Virus record (IMG/VR): IMGVR_UViG_3300009094_000066
Location: 1-25,212 of that record
DNA length: 25,212 nucleotides
DNA from: a virus
Direction: 5' to 3' (one strand)
Below the pieces are notes generated by a model that was not told the origin of the DNA, searched no databases, and saw only the letters and a program-made list of their open reading frames with translations. Of the stretch, positions 14,368 to 22,499 are shown one piece after another. Every line of letters begins with the position of its first letter. The first letter of the stretch is position 1. The translations under genes and the position numbers were made by a program.

Positions 14368-15546
14368 ATGGCTCTCGTCCAATACTCGGACCTGTGGTGG
14401 TTCCCGAACGGGGCCATTGCCTCCAACACGCCTGCGCGCGTGTTCCAGCAGCACGCGAACACGCTGATCCCTCTGTTCGCCGATCAGGCGGGGACGATCC
14501 CGCTCCCGAACCCGCTGAACACGGACGCGTTCGGCATGCTGACCTTCTATGCCGAGGAGGGTAAATACTGGGTCCACATCGACTCTGAGGCTGTCCTGAT
14601 CGACGTAGGCATGTCGGAGGAGGATGCCGACCTCACGACGGGCATCGCGTCGGGCGGCGAGTTGAACATTGCCGCCGCCCAGTCGGTGGAGATCACGGCG
14701 CTCGTCGGGTACGTCGTTGACGTGAATTCGTTGACGTCGGTGTCCCCGTCCATCGTCAAGGTGGACCGGCCGTTGCAGGTGGTGCCGCTGGATGCGGGAT
14801 CGCTGGCCCGGTCTATCACGTACTGGCTGATGGATTCGGCTGGGGTGGTGATCCAGCAGGCGGCGCAGCCTTCGCCGCAGCAACGCCGTACGCACCTCGC
14901 TCTTGGCGTGTCGCTGTACGACACGGGGCTTGCCACGCTGGTGGAGGTGCAGACGCTGCCGGTGATCCTGGGGCAGCCTGTGAACCAGCTTGCCGACCTG
15001 ATGGACGCGATTGGACCGATCAGTCTCTCGGGGAACACGGTCACAGCGAACGGCGCGAACCTGTCCTTCAATAAGGCGGCCGGGACGCTGTTCTCCAGGG
15101 CTTCCAACCATTTCGCGTCGGGGGTCCTCACCGACAACCCGCACATCTCCAGCAGCCCGGCGCAGACCCCGGCAACGATCCGGCGGATCCTGCGGACATC
15201 GGTCATCCCGACGCCGCCGCCAGTCGGAACGATCGACCCCGCCAACTACGACGTGGGAGGGGTCCTCACTCCCGTTGGTGGTGGCACGAACACGTCGACG
15301 ATCCAACGGGTGTGGGTGTTCGCTACGGGTATCAGCACGGCACAGATCGCCGTGCAGTACGGGCAAGCAACCTACTCCAGCCTGTCGGCCGCGACGGCGG
15401 CGATCGGAATGGAGACGTTCACGCCGGCGCCGGTCACGGCGGTTGGTGCACTGATCGGCTACATTGCCGTGATCCGGACGGCAACGGACTTGTCTAACCC
15501 GGCCCAGGCGGTGTTCGTTCGCGCCGGCAAGTTCCCGACCCCGTAG
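14368..15546 (+). CDS. Large virion appendage-like protein (N-domain shared with 12883 gene)
   Basis: This 392-residue protein begins MALVQYSDLWWFPNG. Its first 80 residues repeat the domain of the 12883 product: PLFxDxAGTxxLxNP, TDAxGxLTFxA. The middle (about 95-215) contains DVNSLTSVSPSIVKVDRPLQ and PSPQQRRTHLALGVSLYD, and the C-terminal half is beta-rich with SIRRILR-like and GYIAVIRTATDLSNPAQAVF segments. Middle-region wording of this kind occurs in phage fibre proteins that carry a chaperone-free trimer stalk. ATG 14368 follows AAGGAGGGGG (14356-14365). The open frame extends much further upstream to 13867 but only as a shadow of the previous gene. Receptor binding or head-surface attachment is inferred. 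Confidence 0.62.
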   Translation: MALVQYSDLWWFPNGAIASNTPARVFQQHANTLIPLFADQAGTIPLPNPLNTDAFGMLTFYAEEGKYWVHIDSEAVLIDVGMSEEDADLTTGIASGGELNIAAAQSVEITALVGYVVDVNSLTSVSPSIVKVDRPLQVVPLDAGSLARSITYWLMDSAGVVIQQAAQPSPQQRRTHLALGVSLYDTGLATLVEVQTLPVILGQPVNQLADLMDAIGPISLSGNTVTANGANLSFNKAAGTLFSRASNHFASGVLTDNPHISSSPAQTPATIRRILRTSVIPTPPPVGTIDPANYDVGGVLTPVGGGTNTSTIQRVWVFATGISTAQIAVQYGQATYSSLSAATAAIGMETFTPAPVTAVGALIGYIAVIRTATDLSNPAQAVFVRAGKFPTP

Positions 15547-15557
15547 GAGGTGTTCCC

Positions 15558-16403
15558 ATGCCCGTGATCAACCCGGTGTTCCCTGCCCCGTCGTTCCCGA
15601 CCGAGGAGGGGCCCTGTAACTGGCCCATCGAGCTTGCGTGTGCACCGGACTGGGCGTCGTATCCGCCCGGGGTGCAGTCCGCGGCTGCGTCGTGGGCGAC
15701 GTACATCCTGTGGGCGCTTACGGGGCGCCAGTACGGTCCCTGCTCGCTCACCATCCGCCCGTGTGGGCCCCGGTGTGCTGGGCCGAACGGCTACCTCGTC
15801 TTTCCCGTGAACTCGGGGTCGACCACATCGGCGGGCGCGCCCTGGATGATCCCGTGGATTGACAGCGGGGTGTGGCGGAACTGTGGCTGTGCGGGCGGCT
15901 GCTCGTGTGCGGCGACGTGTGAGATCGCCCTGCCGGGCCCTGTCGCTGTGGTCGACGAGGTGCGGGTTGACGGGCTGGTTGTGGATCCATCGTCGTATCG
16001 GATGGACCAGTACCGGGGCATTCCGGTGCTGGTGCGTACGGACGGCCTGTGCTGGCCGGACTGTCAGGACATGGACGCGAACATCGACGAGGAGGGGGCG
16101 TTCGCAGTCACCTACCAGCGCGGTGTTCTCGTACCCCGCGCGGGACAGATCGCGGCGGGGATCTTCGCGAACGAGTTCGCGAAGGCGTGCTCCGGCCGGG
16201 ACTGCGTGCTCCCACAGCAGCTTGCGTCACTGTCCCGGAACGGCGTGGAAGTGCAGGTGGCCGACCCTACGAGCTTGTTCGAGAACGGTCTGACGGGTAT
16301 CGCGGAAGTTGACCTGTTCATCAAGGCCGTGAACCCGTACCGGCGTGCCTCGCGGGCGCGCTTGTACGCGCCTGATGCGCCCGCGGTGAGGTATGCCGGA
16401 TGA
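15558..16403 (+). CDS. Head-to-tail adaptor protein, cysteine-rich
   Basis: This 281-residue protein matches the actinophage adaptor type: an N-terminal helical part (WASYPPGVQSAAASWATYIL), a Cys cluster NCGCAGGCSCAATCEIALPG (112-131), VDEVRVDGLVVDPSSYRMD, LVRTDGLCWPDCQD, FAVTYQRGVLVPRAGQIAAG, and a helical C-terminus with CVLPQQLASLSRNGVEVQV. It would form the ring below the portal. It has 14 cysteines in 281 residues, unusually many for a phage structural protein. The start follows an excellent TAGGAGGTG (15544-15552) that overlaps the preceding stop, and the end overlaps the next gene as ATGA (16400). Confidence 0.82.
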   Translation: MPVINPVFPAPSFPTEEGPCNWPIELACAPDWASYPPGVQSAAASWATYILWALTGRQYGPCSLTIRPCGPRCAGPNGYLVFPVNSGSTTSAGAPWMIPWIDSGVWRNCGCAGGCSCAATCEIALPGPVAVVDEVRVDGLVVDPSSYRMDQYRGIPVLVRTDGLCWPDCQDMDANIDEEGAFAVTYQRGVLVPRAGQIAAGIFANEFAKACSGRDCVLPQQLASLSRNGVEVQVADPTSLFENGLTGIAEVDLFIKAVNPYRRASRARLYAPDAPAVRYAG

Positions 16404-16912
16404 GTACGGCGATGGTGATTGCGCAGGACCTCCTGGCCTGTCTGGAGGCGGCGCTCCTGGCGGGCCCGAACCCGCCCCCCGCTGACAAGATCATGCTTCG
16501 CGCGGGTGCGGAGGTGACCCCGCTTCTGGGGACCGGGACGGACGAGTGCTGTACCGGGCTGGGCTGGGTACGGATCGCCCGGGTGTCCGGAGTGAAGCAG
16601 CTTGGCGACCTCGACAACGTTTCCTGCTTCACGCAGCAACGCACGCTCATCCTGGAGATGGGTGTGGCGCGCTGCGCCCCGTCTGCGCCCATCCAGACGG
16701 TGCCCTCGGAGGACCAGTGGACGGCGTCCGCGCTCCAGCTCGACTCGGACATGCAGGCCATGGAGTCCGCGGTGTGCTGCGCGTTCGGGAACATCGACGA
16801 ACGCCTCGGTGCGGAGGAGGTGGCCGTGGGGGACTATGAGCCGTTCGGAGTCGACGGGAACTGCATCGGCGGGACCATGCAGGTGACCGTCCGTATGACT
16901 ATCTGCTGTTAG
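16400..16912 (+). CDS. Tail terminator/neck protein, cysteine-rich
   Basis: This 170-residue protein begins with a helix (MVIAQDLLACLEAALLAG), followed by a beta core including ECCTGLGWVRIARV and RTLILEMGVARC, a helix with DSDMQAMESAVCCAF, and a closing strand pair GGTMQVTVRMTICC. This helix/beta-sheet order fits the tail terminator (gpU/gp17-like) family that caps the tail tube below the neck; a stopper is the alternative. It has 10 cysteines including three adjacent pairs. The ATG overlaps the adaptor stop (ATGA). Confidence 0.68.
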   Translation: MSTAMVIAQDLLACLEAALLAGPNPPPADKIMLRAGAEVTPLLGTGTDECCTGLGWVRIARVSGVKQLGDLDNVSCFTQQRTLILEMGVARCAPSAPIQTVPSEDQWTASALQLDSDMQAMESAVCCAFGNIDERLGAEEVAVGDYEPFGVDGNCIGGTMQVTVRMTICC

Positions 16913-16921
16913 GGAGACGAC

Positions 16922-17116
16922 ATGGCCAGGCCGAAGACCGTACGGGTGCGGGTGTTGACGAGCTTCAACGGCATGTACGCCGGCGACGAAGCGGATCTGC
17001 CGCTCACCGCGCGCGTGCAGGGCTGGGTGAACGCGGGATTGGCGGAGATCGATGGCGAGAGTGCGACTGGACCGGGCGGCTCTGAACCGGACGATGCAGA
17101 ACGCGTCGAGGCGTGA
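16922..17116 (+). CDS. Small neck-region protein, 64 aa
   Basis: ATG 16922 follows AGGGAGA (16912-16918). The first 42 residues (KTVRVRVLTSFNGMYAGDEA, then DLPLTARVQGWVNAGLAEI) look like a compact beta/helix domain seen in small proteins next to actinophage neck genes. The last 22 residues are acidic and Gly/Ser-rich and probably disordered. The last 65 bases also encode the start of the next gene in another frame. Function unknown, probably head-tail joining. Confidence 0.75.
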   Translation: MARPKTVRVRVLTSFNGMYAGDEADLPLTARVQGWVNAGLAEIDGESATGPGGSEPDDAERVEA

Positions 17117-17459
17117 ACTGGAGATCGCTTCCAGGCAGGTGGTGAACCGGGCCAAGGTGTTGGCGCCGGTAGACACGGGGCGCCTGCGTGCGTCAATCCG
17201 GGTGGAGTCCCGCCGCACATTCACGTTCCGTAGCGTGTTCACGGTAGGTAGTGACGTCGAGTATGCGGCCATGGTCAACGACGGGACGCGCCCGCACCAG
17301 ATCCGGCCGCGGAACGCGAAGGCCCTCCGGTTCCGGGTCGGTGGCCGCATCGTCTACGCCAAGGTCGTTAACCATCCGGGCACCCGGGCCCGCCCGTTCC
17401 TGGACCGCGCGCTCCGCGAGGTCGCCGCCTCACGCGGCTACAGCTTCCGAGTAACCTGA
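17052..17459 (+). CDS. HK97 gp10-like head-tail/tail completion protein
   Basis: This 135-residue basic protein has the gp10-like pattern: an N-terminal helix, VNRAKVLAPVDTGRLRASIR (31-50), SDVEYAAMVNDGTRPHQIRP (67-86), and the C-terminal GTRARPFLDRALREV. Proteins of this kind complete the neck or tail end. ATG 17052 begins a natural helix (MARVRLDRAALNRTM) and overlaps the preceding gene by 65 bases, the longest overlap between two supported genes in this window. The next gene starts 5 bases after the stop. Confidence 0.88.
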   Translation: MARVRLDRAALNRTMQNASRRELEIASRQVVNRAKVLAPVDTGRLRASIRVESRRTFTFRSVFTVGSDVEYAAMVNDGTRPHQIRPRNAKALRFRVGGRIVYAKVVNHPGTRARPFLDRALREVAASRGYSFRVT

Positions 17460-17464
17460 GCTGC

Positions 17465-17773
17465 ATGGGCGACGAAAAGCAGTACACGATCCAGATCAAG
17501 GGCACGGCGTACCGGTTCAAGCCGCTCCCCCCGGACGGTATCGAGCGGCTGATGATGGTCATGCACCTTGGGGTGAGCAACTCCAAGGTGGTTCGGGCGT
17601 TGACGCGCGTACTGGCAGAGTCCGCCGGCCCCGAACAGTGGGACGCCATCACGGACCGGTACATGAACGGGGAGATCCTGGTGCAGGACTTCACCACGAC
17701 CGTGTTCGAGAAACTGATCAAGCGGCAAGCCAAGGACAAGCAGCCCGAACAGACCGACGACGATGCCGAGTGA
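17465..17773 (+). CDS. Tail assembly chaperone, upstream part (G-like)
   Basis: This 102-residue protein lies directly upstream of a second, overlapping ORF and the tape measure gene, the classical position of the G/GT chaperone pair that coats the tape measure during tail building. The sequence starts with a beta element (KQYTIQIKGTAYRFKPLPPD), then helices (IERLMMVMHLGV, KVVRALTRVLAES), and ends in a charged tail KRQAKDKQPEQTDDDAE. The Pro codon at 17744 offers a +1 slip into the next frame. Confidence 0.8.
   Translation: MGDEKQYTIQIKGTAYRFKPLPPDGIERLMMVMHLGVSNSKVVRALTRVLAESAGPEQWDAITDRYMNGEILVQDFTTTVFEKLIKRQAKDKQPEQTDDDAE
17744..17747 (+). promoter_or_regulatory. Candidate +1 ribosomal frameshift site CCC-G
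   Basis: The upstream chaperone is read in the frame of 17465 and the downstream ORF is one base ahead. The downstream frame is open only after the TGA at 17715-17717, so slipping must occur between 17718 and 17773. CCC followed by G at 17744-17747 lets the Pro tRNA re-pair as CCG one base forward. This would give a 273-residue fusion: 94 residues, then 179 from 17748. No good Shine-Dalgarno precedes the alternative ATG at 17763. Confidence 0.45.
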
Positions 17774-18287
17774 CCGATCCCCGTACTCCCGGGATCCGAT
17801 TCCCTTCACTGTGGCAGCCGCTCACTTCGAGGTGCCTTACGTTCCGGCAGCTGTCTGGGCGGGACGCCTCGACCGGATCTCCAGCCTCGCGGGCGCGCTC
17901 GCGGACGCGCGCACGCGAGACAGGCTTGCCGACGCGATCCTCGAGCATCCTGGTGCGGCCCAGGACCTGAGGGACGAATCGCTTCGGGTCCTCGGGGTTG
18001 CCGGCGGCCGCAAGTGGTGGGAGGTGGCGCGTCTCATCCGGACGTCGGAGTCCCCCGACATTCTCGGCCGGCTGGTTCTGGCCGGAGTGGATCCGTGGCA
18101 GCGTTCGCTGGGCGAGTGGTGTGCTGCGGTGTACGCGGTGTGCACCAAGGGCGCTGATGAGAAGGGGCGTCTGAAGTTCGATTTCTCCCTGTCCATCCCG
18201 CCGCGTGATTTCGAGGACGAGTGGGATGATGACGGAGAGGATTCGGCCGCCACGATGAACGCGGTTGCGGCGATGATGGGGAACTGA
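17763..18287 (+). CDS. Tail assembly chaperone, downstream part (T-like)
   Basis: ATG 17763 gives 174 residues, but the natural product is probably a fusion made by frameshifting from the previous gene. The sequence has YVPAAVWAGRLDRISSLAGA, a helical core, WWEVARLI, LGRLVLAGVDPWQRSLGEWC and an acidic end EDEWDDDGEDS. The LAGVDPWQ-SLGEW wording is typical of this actinophage chaperone. No ribosome site is evident before 17763 (upstream bases are ACAGACCGACGACG). The tape measure gene starts 10 bases after its stop with GGGAGG. Confidence 0.82.
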   Translation: MPSDRSPYSRDPIPFTVAAAHFEVPYVPAAVWAGRLDRISSLAGALADARTRDRLADAILEHPGAAQDLRDESLRVLGVAGGRKWWEVARLIRTSESPDILGRLVLAGVDPWQRSLGEWCAAVYAVCTKGADEKGRLKFDFSLSIPPRDFEDEWDDDGEDSAATMNAVAAMMGN

Positions 18288-18297
18288 GGGAGGTTCG

Positions 18298-21042
18298 ATG
18301 GCGTCCGAAGCGGAAGTTGATCTGGTCATCTCGACGGCTGGCGCGCTACCGGAGCTCCAGGATGAGCTCGAGCGGATCATCGCGGTCGCGGAAGCCGGCG
18401 CACCGGACGTCGAGCTCGAGGCGACGATGGACCGGCGTAACGCGGTCGCGGATCTCCTCGGTGACCTGGACGCCATCGTCCGCCAGACGGAAGCCGCGTT
18501 CCCCGGGGTCGAGCTGACGGCGGAACTCGACACGCTGGAGACGCTGGAGGATCTGCTCCGCGAACTCGACAACGTCATCGACATTGCGGAGGACCGGGCC
18601 GCGACGATCCAGCTCGACGCCGAACTCGACGCCAACATCGCCGCCCTCGACGCTGAGCTTGCCGCCATCACGGCTGAGCTTGAGGCCGAAGCGGACGACA
18701 TCGAAATCGATGTCGATGTGGACCGGGACGGGCGGGGCCGGAACGCGATCGCGGGGATTGCGCGCGGCATCTCGGGGATGCTGCCGGGACTCGGGCGGGC
18801 GGCGGCAGGCATCGGCGGGATCGGGGCGGCCGCGGGCTCGGCTGCGCCTCTCCTGGCCGGTCTGGTGACGTCGCTGGAGTCGGTTGCTCCGGCGGCCGCT
18901 CTGGCGGTGTCTGGTCTGCTGACGGTGCAGCTTGCGTCGGGGACGCTCAAGCTGGCGATGCAGGGGGTTGGGGAGGCGATCACTACTGCGTTCGACCCCG
19001 AGGCGAAGCCTGAGGATCTCGCGAAGGCGATGGAGCAGCTGTCGCCGCGGGCCCGCTCGTTCGTCACCGAGCTGAGCAAGATGAAGTCGGAGTTCAAGGC
19101 GATCCAGCAGGGGGTGCAGGAGAACTTTTTTCAGGGCTTCGCTGGCGCCCTGCACCAGCTGTCGGAGGCCACGCTCCCTGATGTCAAAGAGGCCTTGTTC
19201 CAGGCGTCCGGCGAGCTGAATGCGATGGCTCTGGGTGCCGTGGATGCAGCTACCAGGATGGGGAAGAACGGGACCCTCGGTGTGGCGCTGGACGGTTCGC
19301 GGCAGGCTCTCCAGAACCTGAACGCGGTGCCCGGGCAGATCGTCACCGGCCTGTTGCAGATCGCGGCGGCCGCCACCCCCGCGTTCGGCCGGATCACGGC
19401 GGCGGCCGGCGGTGCGGCGACGGAGATCTCTGACAGGCTGGAGAAGGCGTTCGATTCGGGGGCGCTGGAGAAGGCGATCGATCGCGCGGTTGAGGCGTTG
19501 AAGCAGCTTGGCCGGATCGCGGGGAACATCTTCGGTGGTCTGGGCAACATCATTGACGGGTTCCAGACGCAGGGTGATGGCCTGTTCGGGACGCTGGAGA
19601 AGATCACTCAGGCGTTCGAGGACGTGACGGCCACGCAAGGGTTCCAGGATGCGTTGAAGGCTCTGTCGCAGACAATGAGCGTGATCGCCACGACGGTCCT
19701 GCCGATCATCTCTCAGGCCATCCAGGCTCTGGGCCCGATCTTCCAGGCACTCGCGGGCCCGGTGCAGTCCCTGGTGAAGACTCTCGGTGGCGCGCTGACG
19801 AAGATCGTGACGGCGCTGGGTCCGGTTCTGGTGTCGCTGGCCAACGTGTTCGGGAAGCTCGTCGAGGCCGCGGCCCCGATCATCGACCTGTTCGGGACGC
19901 TGGTTGCCGCGATCCTCCCTGCGTTGACGCCGCTATTCAACGCGCTCGCGCGGGTGTTCTTCGAGATCACCCCGTTCATCGAGCAGCTTGCGAAGAACCT
20001 GGCCACGCAGCTCCTGCCGATCTTCACGACGCTGGCCACGGACGTCCTGCCGAAGATCCTCCCCCCGTTCATCGAACTCGCCACGAAGATCTTCCCGATT
20101 CTCACGCAGATCCTGGTGGAGCTCGGGCCGGCGCTCGCCAAGCTGGGTGAGACGTTCGGGAACCTCCTGTCTGCTCTGGCCCCGGTCATCGTCGCGTTCC
20201 TCGAGCTGGAGCTGACCTTCCTTGAGAAGCTGATGCCCGTCATCCAGCCGCTTATCGATCTCCTGCTCAAGCTGATCGAGGGCGGTCTGGGCATCGTCGT
20301 GAACTTCATCAACGGCATCGTCGTCCCGGCCCTGACGATCCTCGCCGACTTCCTCAAGGGCGACTTCTCCGCGGCGTGGCAGCATGCCAAGGACCTCATC
20401 AAGGACATGGCGGAGAAGGCCACCGAGTTCATCATCGGATTCGTTGACGGCGTCCAGAACCAGCTGATCCGTCTGGCTCGCTGGATCGGGCAGAAGGTGC
20501 TGGAGATCAAGGACGATTTCGTCGCGAAGATCCGGCAGATGGGCGAGGACTCCATTGCCGATGTGAAGTCGCTGCCCGACCGGGTGGCGGGCGCGCTCGC
20601 CGGAGTCGGTACCGCTCTCCTGGACCGCGGCCGCCAACTGGTCCAGGGGTTCATCGACGGTATCGCCTCCAAGCTGGGAGAGCTGCGCTCCATCGCCTCG
20701 GAGATCGCGAACGTTGTGTCTGGCGGCCTCGCGGGCGCCCTCGACATTCACTCCCCGTCCCGGGTGATGATGGAGATGGGCGAGGACACCATGCAAGGGT
20801 TCCTCGACGGTATGGCCGCGAAGCTTCCGGACCTCCGCGCGGATCTCCAGGGGATCGCCTCGGTGGTTCCCTCGTTCGCCCTGCCGAACGGGCAGACGCT
20901 GGCTCTTCCGCAGCTCAATCCCGGGGCGCCGGTGGTTCAGGTGTATCTCGGTAACGAGCTGATCAACGCTCACGTCGACTCCCGGATCGCGCAGTCCAAC
21001 CAGGCACGTGACCGGCTGATGATCCAGGGGGTGCGCCGCTGA
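18298..21042 (+). CDS. Tape measure protein
   Basis: This 914-residue protein is the longest gene product in the window. Residues about 35-145 hold three related helical, acidic units (VELEATMDRRNAVADLLGDL; VELTAELDTLETLEDLLREL; IQLDAELDANIAALDAELAA). A Gly/Ala hydrophobic stretch follows (about 160-215). The central part (about 455-690) is a run of amphipathic repeats with regularly spaced prolines (LAPVI, LLPIF, ILPPF). The C-terminus has DIHSPSRVMMEMGEDTMQGF (about 815-834), a common tape measure end motif. It sets tail length and is expelled on infection; by the rule of 0.15 nm per residue the tail would be about 137 nm. No peptidase or lysozyme domain was recognised. ATG 18298 follows GGGAGG (18288-18293). 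Confidence 0.95.
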   Translation: MASEAEVDLVISTAGALPELQDELERIIAVAEAGAPDVELEATMDRRNAVADLLGDLDAIVRQTEAAFPGVELTAELDTLETLEDLLRELDNVIDIAEDRAATIQLDAELDANIAALDAELAAITAELEAEADDIEIDVDVDRDGRGRNAIAGIARGISGMLPGLGRAAAGIGGIGAAAGSAAPLLAGLVTSLESVAPAAALAVSGLLTVQLASGTLKLAMQGVGEAITTAFDPEAKPEDLAKAMEQLSPRARSFVTELSKMKSEFKAIQQGVQENFFQGFAGALHQLSEATLPDVKEALFQASGELNAMALGAVDAATRMGKNGTLGVALDGSRQALQNLNAVPGQIVTGLLQIAAAATPAFGRITAAAGGAATEISDRLEKAFDSGALEKAIDRAVEALKQLGRIAGNIFGGLGNIIDGFQTQGDGLFGTLEKITQAFEDVTATQGFQDALKALSQTMSVIATTVLPIISQAIQALGPIFQALAGPVQSLVKTLGGALTKIVTALGPVLVSLANVFGKLVEAAAPIIDLFGTLVAAILPALTPLFNALARVFFEITPFIEQLAKNLATQLLPIFTTLATDVLPKILPPFIELATKIFPILTQILVELGPALAKLGETFGNLLSALAPVIVAFLELELTFLEKLMPVIQPLIDLLLKLIEGGLGIVVNFINGIVVPALTILADFLKGDFSAAWQHAKDLIKDMAEKATEFIIGFVDGVQNQLIRLARWIGQKVLEIKDDFVAKIRQMGEDSIADVKSLPDRVAGALAGVGTALLDRGRQLVQGFIDGIASKLGELRSIASEIANVVSGGLAGALDIHSPSRVMMEMGEDTMQGFLDGMAAKLPDLRADLQGIASVVPSFALPNGQTLALPQLNPGAPVVQVYLGNELINAHVDSRIAQSNQARDRLMIQGVRR

Positions 21043-22499
21043 TGGCGGACGGAATCGTCTACCTGACGGTCGACTTCACTGCCGCGCCGGGCACGCAGAC
21101 CACGGCCACGGTCGAACGGGGCGCGTCCGCGACGGGCCCCTGGACACTTCTGGACACCGTTGACCTGCTCGGCCAGATGGGTTCGTACTACGACACCACG
21201 GCCCCGCTTGACGTCGCTATCTGGTACCGGTGGACCGGGTCACCGGGCGGCACGCAGATCGTGCAGGGACCGTTCACGGAAGCCTCGACGGGCACCGTGC
21301 TCGTCAAGGACCCGCTGCGCCCGTGGGCAAACCTGGAATTCGAGTTCTGTCCGAACGCTAGCCAGGCTCTCGACGCGGTGTGCAACCCTGGCGCCCCGTT
21401 CCTGGTGTGGGCCGGCCTGGGTAACAAAACGTACCGGGCCGACGCGAACCTGTTCGACGTCTACAACGCGCGCGTGCCCGCGGACATCTATGGCGTCCGC
21501 AAGCGGCTCGATGGCAGCATGAAGCTCTTCTCGAAGTCCCTCGCCGCCAAGGATTCCGTCGAGACGCTGTTCGCCGGCGGGGGCCCGCTCCAGCTCCAGT
21601 TGCCTGCGGTCTACGGGTTCCCGGACGTCATCGTGCAGCCCGGCGATCTAGTGGAGGAGTACCTGGCGGTTGACCAGCGCAAGCCGCACCGGGTGTGGGA
21701 AGCGCCATTCACGGCGGTCGACCGGCCCACGGGCCCGCAACAGGGCACAGTGTGCGCGAACTGGTGCGCGGTCCAATCGGTGTGGCCGACGTTCGCGGAT
21801 ATGACCGCCTCTGGGGCGACGTGGGGAGAGATCGCGGCCGGCACCGCGACGTGCCCGGGCGGGGCGACGTCGCCGGTTGTGCCGTTCCGGGACACGTTCA
21901 CGCGTGTGGTCGCTGGCGGGTGGGGGACCGCGGACACCGGGCAGGTGTGGACAACGACCGGCGGGGCCGGCGCGAACTACTCCGTCAACGGCACCCGCGG
22001 CGTGCAATCGCATGGCGCGGCTGGTGTCACGATGACGTCGTTGGCGCCGTGGCCTACCGCAGACGTCACGGTGACGTGCGACTGGGCCATCGACGCGGTG
22101 CCGCTCACCGGGGGCCAGTTCTTCCCGTTCGTCGTCGCGCGCGCGCTCTCGACGGCTGATTTCTACATGGCCCGCTGCCAGGTAGCGGTCGGTGGCGCAA
22201 TCACGCTTGCGGTGCGCAAGCGCATCGCGAACGCGGAGACACAGCTTGCGTTCCTCGCCACCGGTCTGGTGTACGTGGCGAACGCGATCTACACGATGCG
22301 GTTCCGGGTGGACGGGACGAACCTGATGGCGAAGGTGTGGCTGACGTCCGGTGCGGAGCCGGCCGGCTGGATGGTGACGGCGTCCGATCCGGATCTCACC
22401 CTGCCGGCGAACGTCGGGGTTCGCTCGACGACCACGGCCGGGTTCACGAACCCGCTGCCCATCAACTTTTTCTTCGACAACTTCCATGCGACGGTCTGA
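21042..22499 (+). CDS. Minor tail protein, distal tail plus LamG-like domain
   Basis: This 485-residue protein follows the tape measure directly (TGATG overlap), the usual position of the distal tail protein. Residues about 1-280 are mixed beta (YLTVDFTAAPGTQTTATVER at the start; LRPWANLEFEFCP; IYGVRKRLDGSMKLFSKSLA). Residues about 281-485 look like a concanavalin/LamG-like jelly roll, with PFRDTFTRVVAGGWGTADTG at its start, YTMRFRVDGTNLMAKVWLT in the middle and INFFFDNFHA at the end. That fold commonly binds carbohydrate, which suggests contact with wall or capsule sugars. The next gene starts in a TGATG overlap. Confidence 0.82.
   Translation: MADGIVYLTVDFTAAPGTQTTATVERGASATGPWTLLDTVDLLGQMGSYYDTTAPLDVAIWYRWTGSPGGTQIVQGPFTEASTGTVLVKDPLRPWANLEFEFCPNASQALDAVCNPGAPFLVWAGLGNKTYRADANLFDVYNARVPADIYGVRKRLDGSMKLFSKSLAAKDSVETLFAGGGPLQLQLPAVYGFPDVIVQPGDLVEEYLAVDQRKPHRVWEAPFTAVDRPTGPQQGTVCANWCAVQSVWPTFADMTASGATWGEIAAGTATCPGGATSPVVPFRDTFTRVVAGGWGTADTGQVWTTTGGAGANYSVNGTRGVQSHGAAGVTMTSLAPWPTADVTVTCDWAIDAVPLTGGQFFPFVVARALSTADFYMARCQVAVGGAITLAVRKRIANAETQLAFLATGLVYVANAIYTMRFRVDGTNLMAKVWLTSGAEPAGWMVTASDPDLTLPANVGVRSTTTAGFTNPLPINFFFDNFHATV

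Noticed and set aside
17718-19097. 459-residue Ser/Ala-rich open frame on the - strand
   Set aside because: It is antisense to the second chaperone gene and the start of the tape measure; the Ser/Ala composition is what antisense reading of acidic helical repeats gives.
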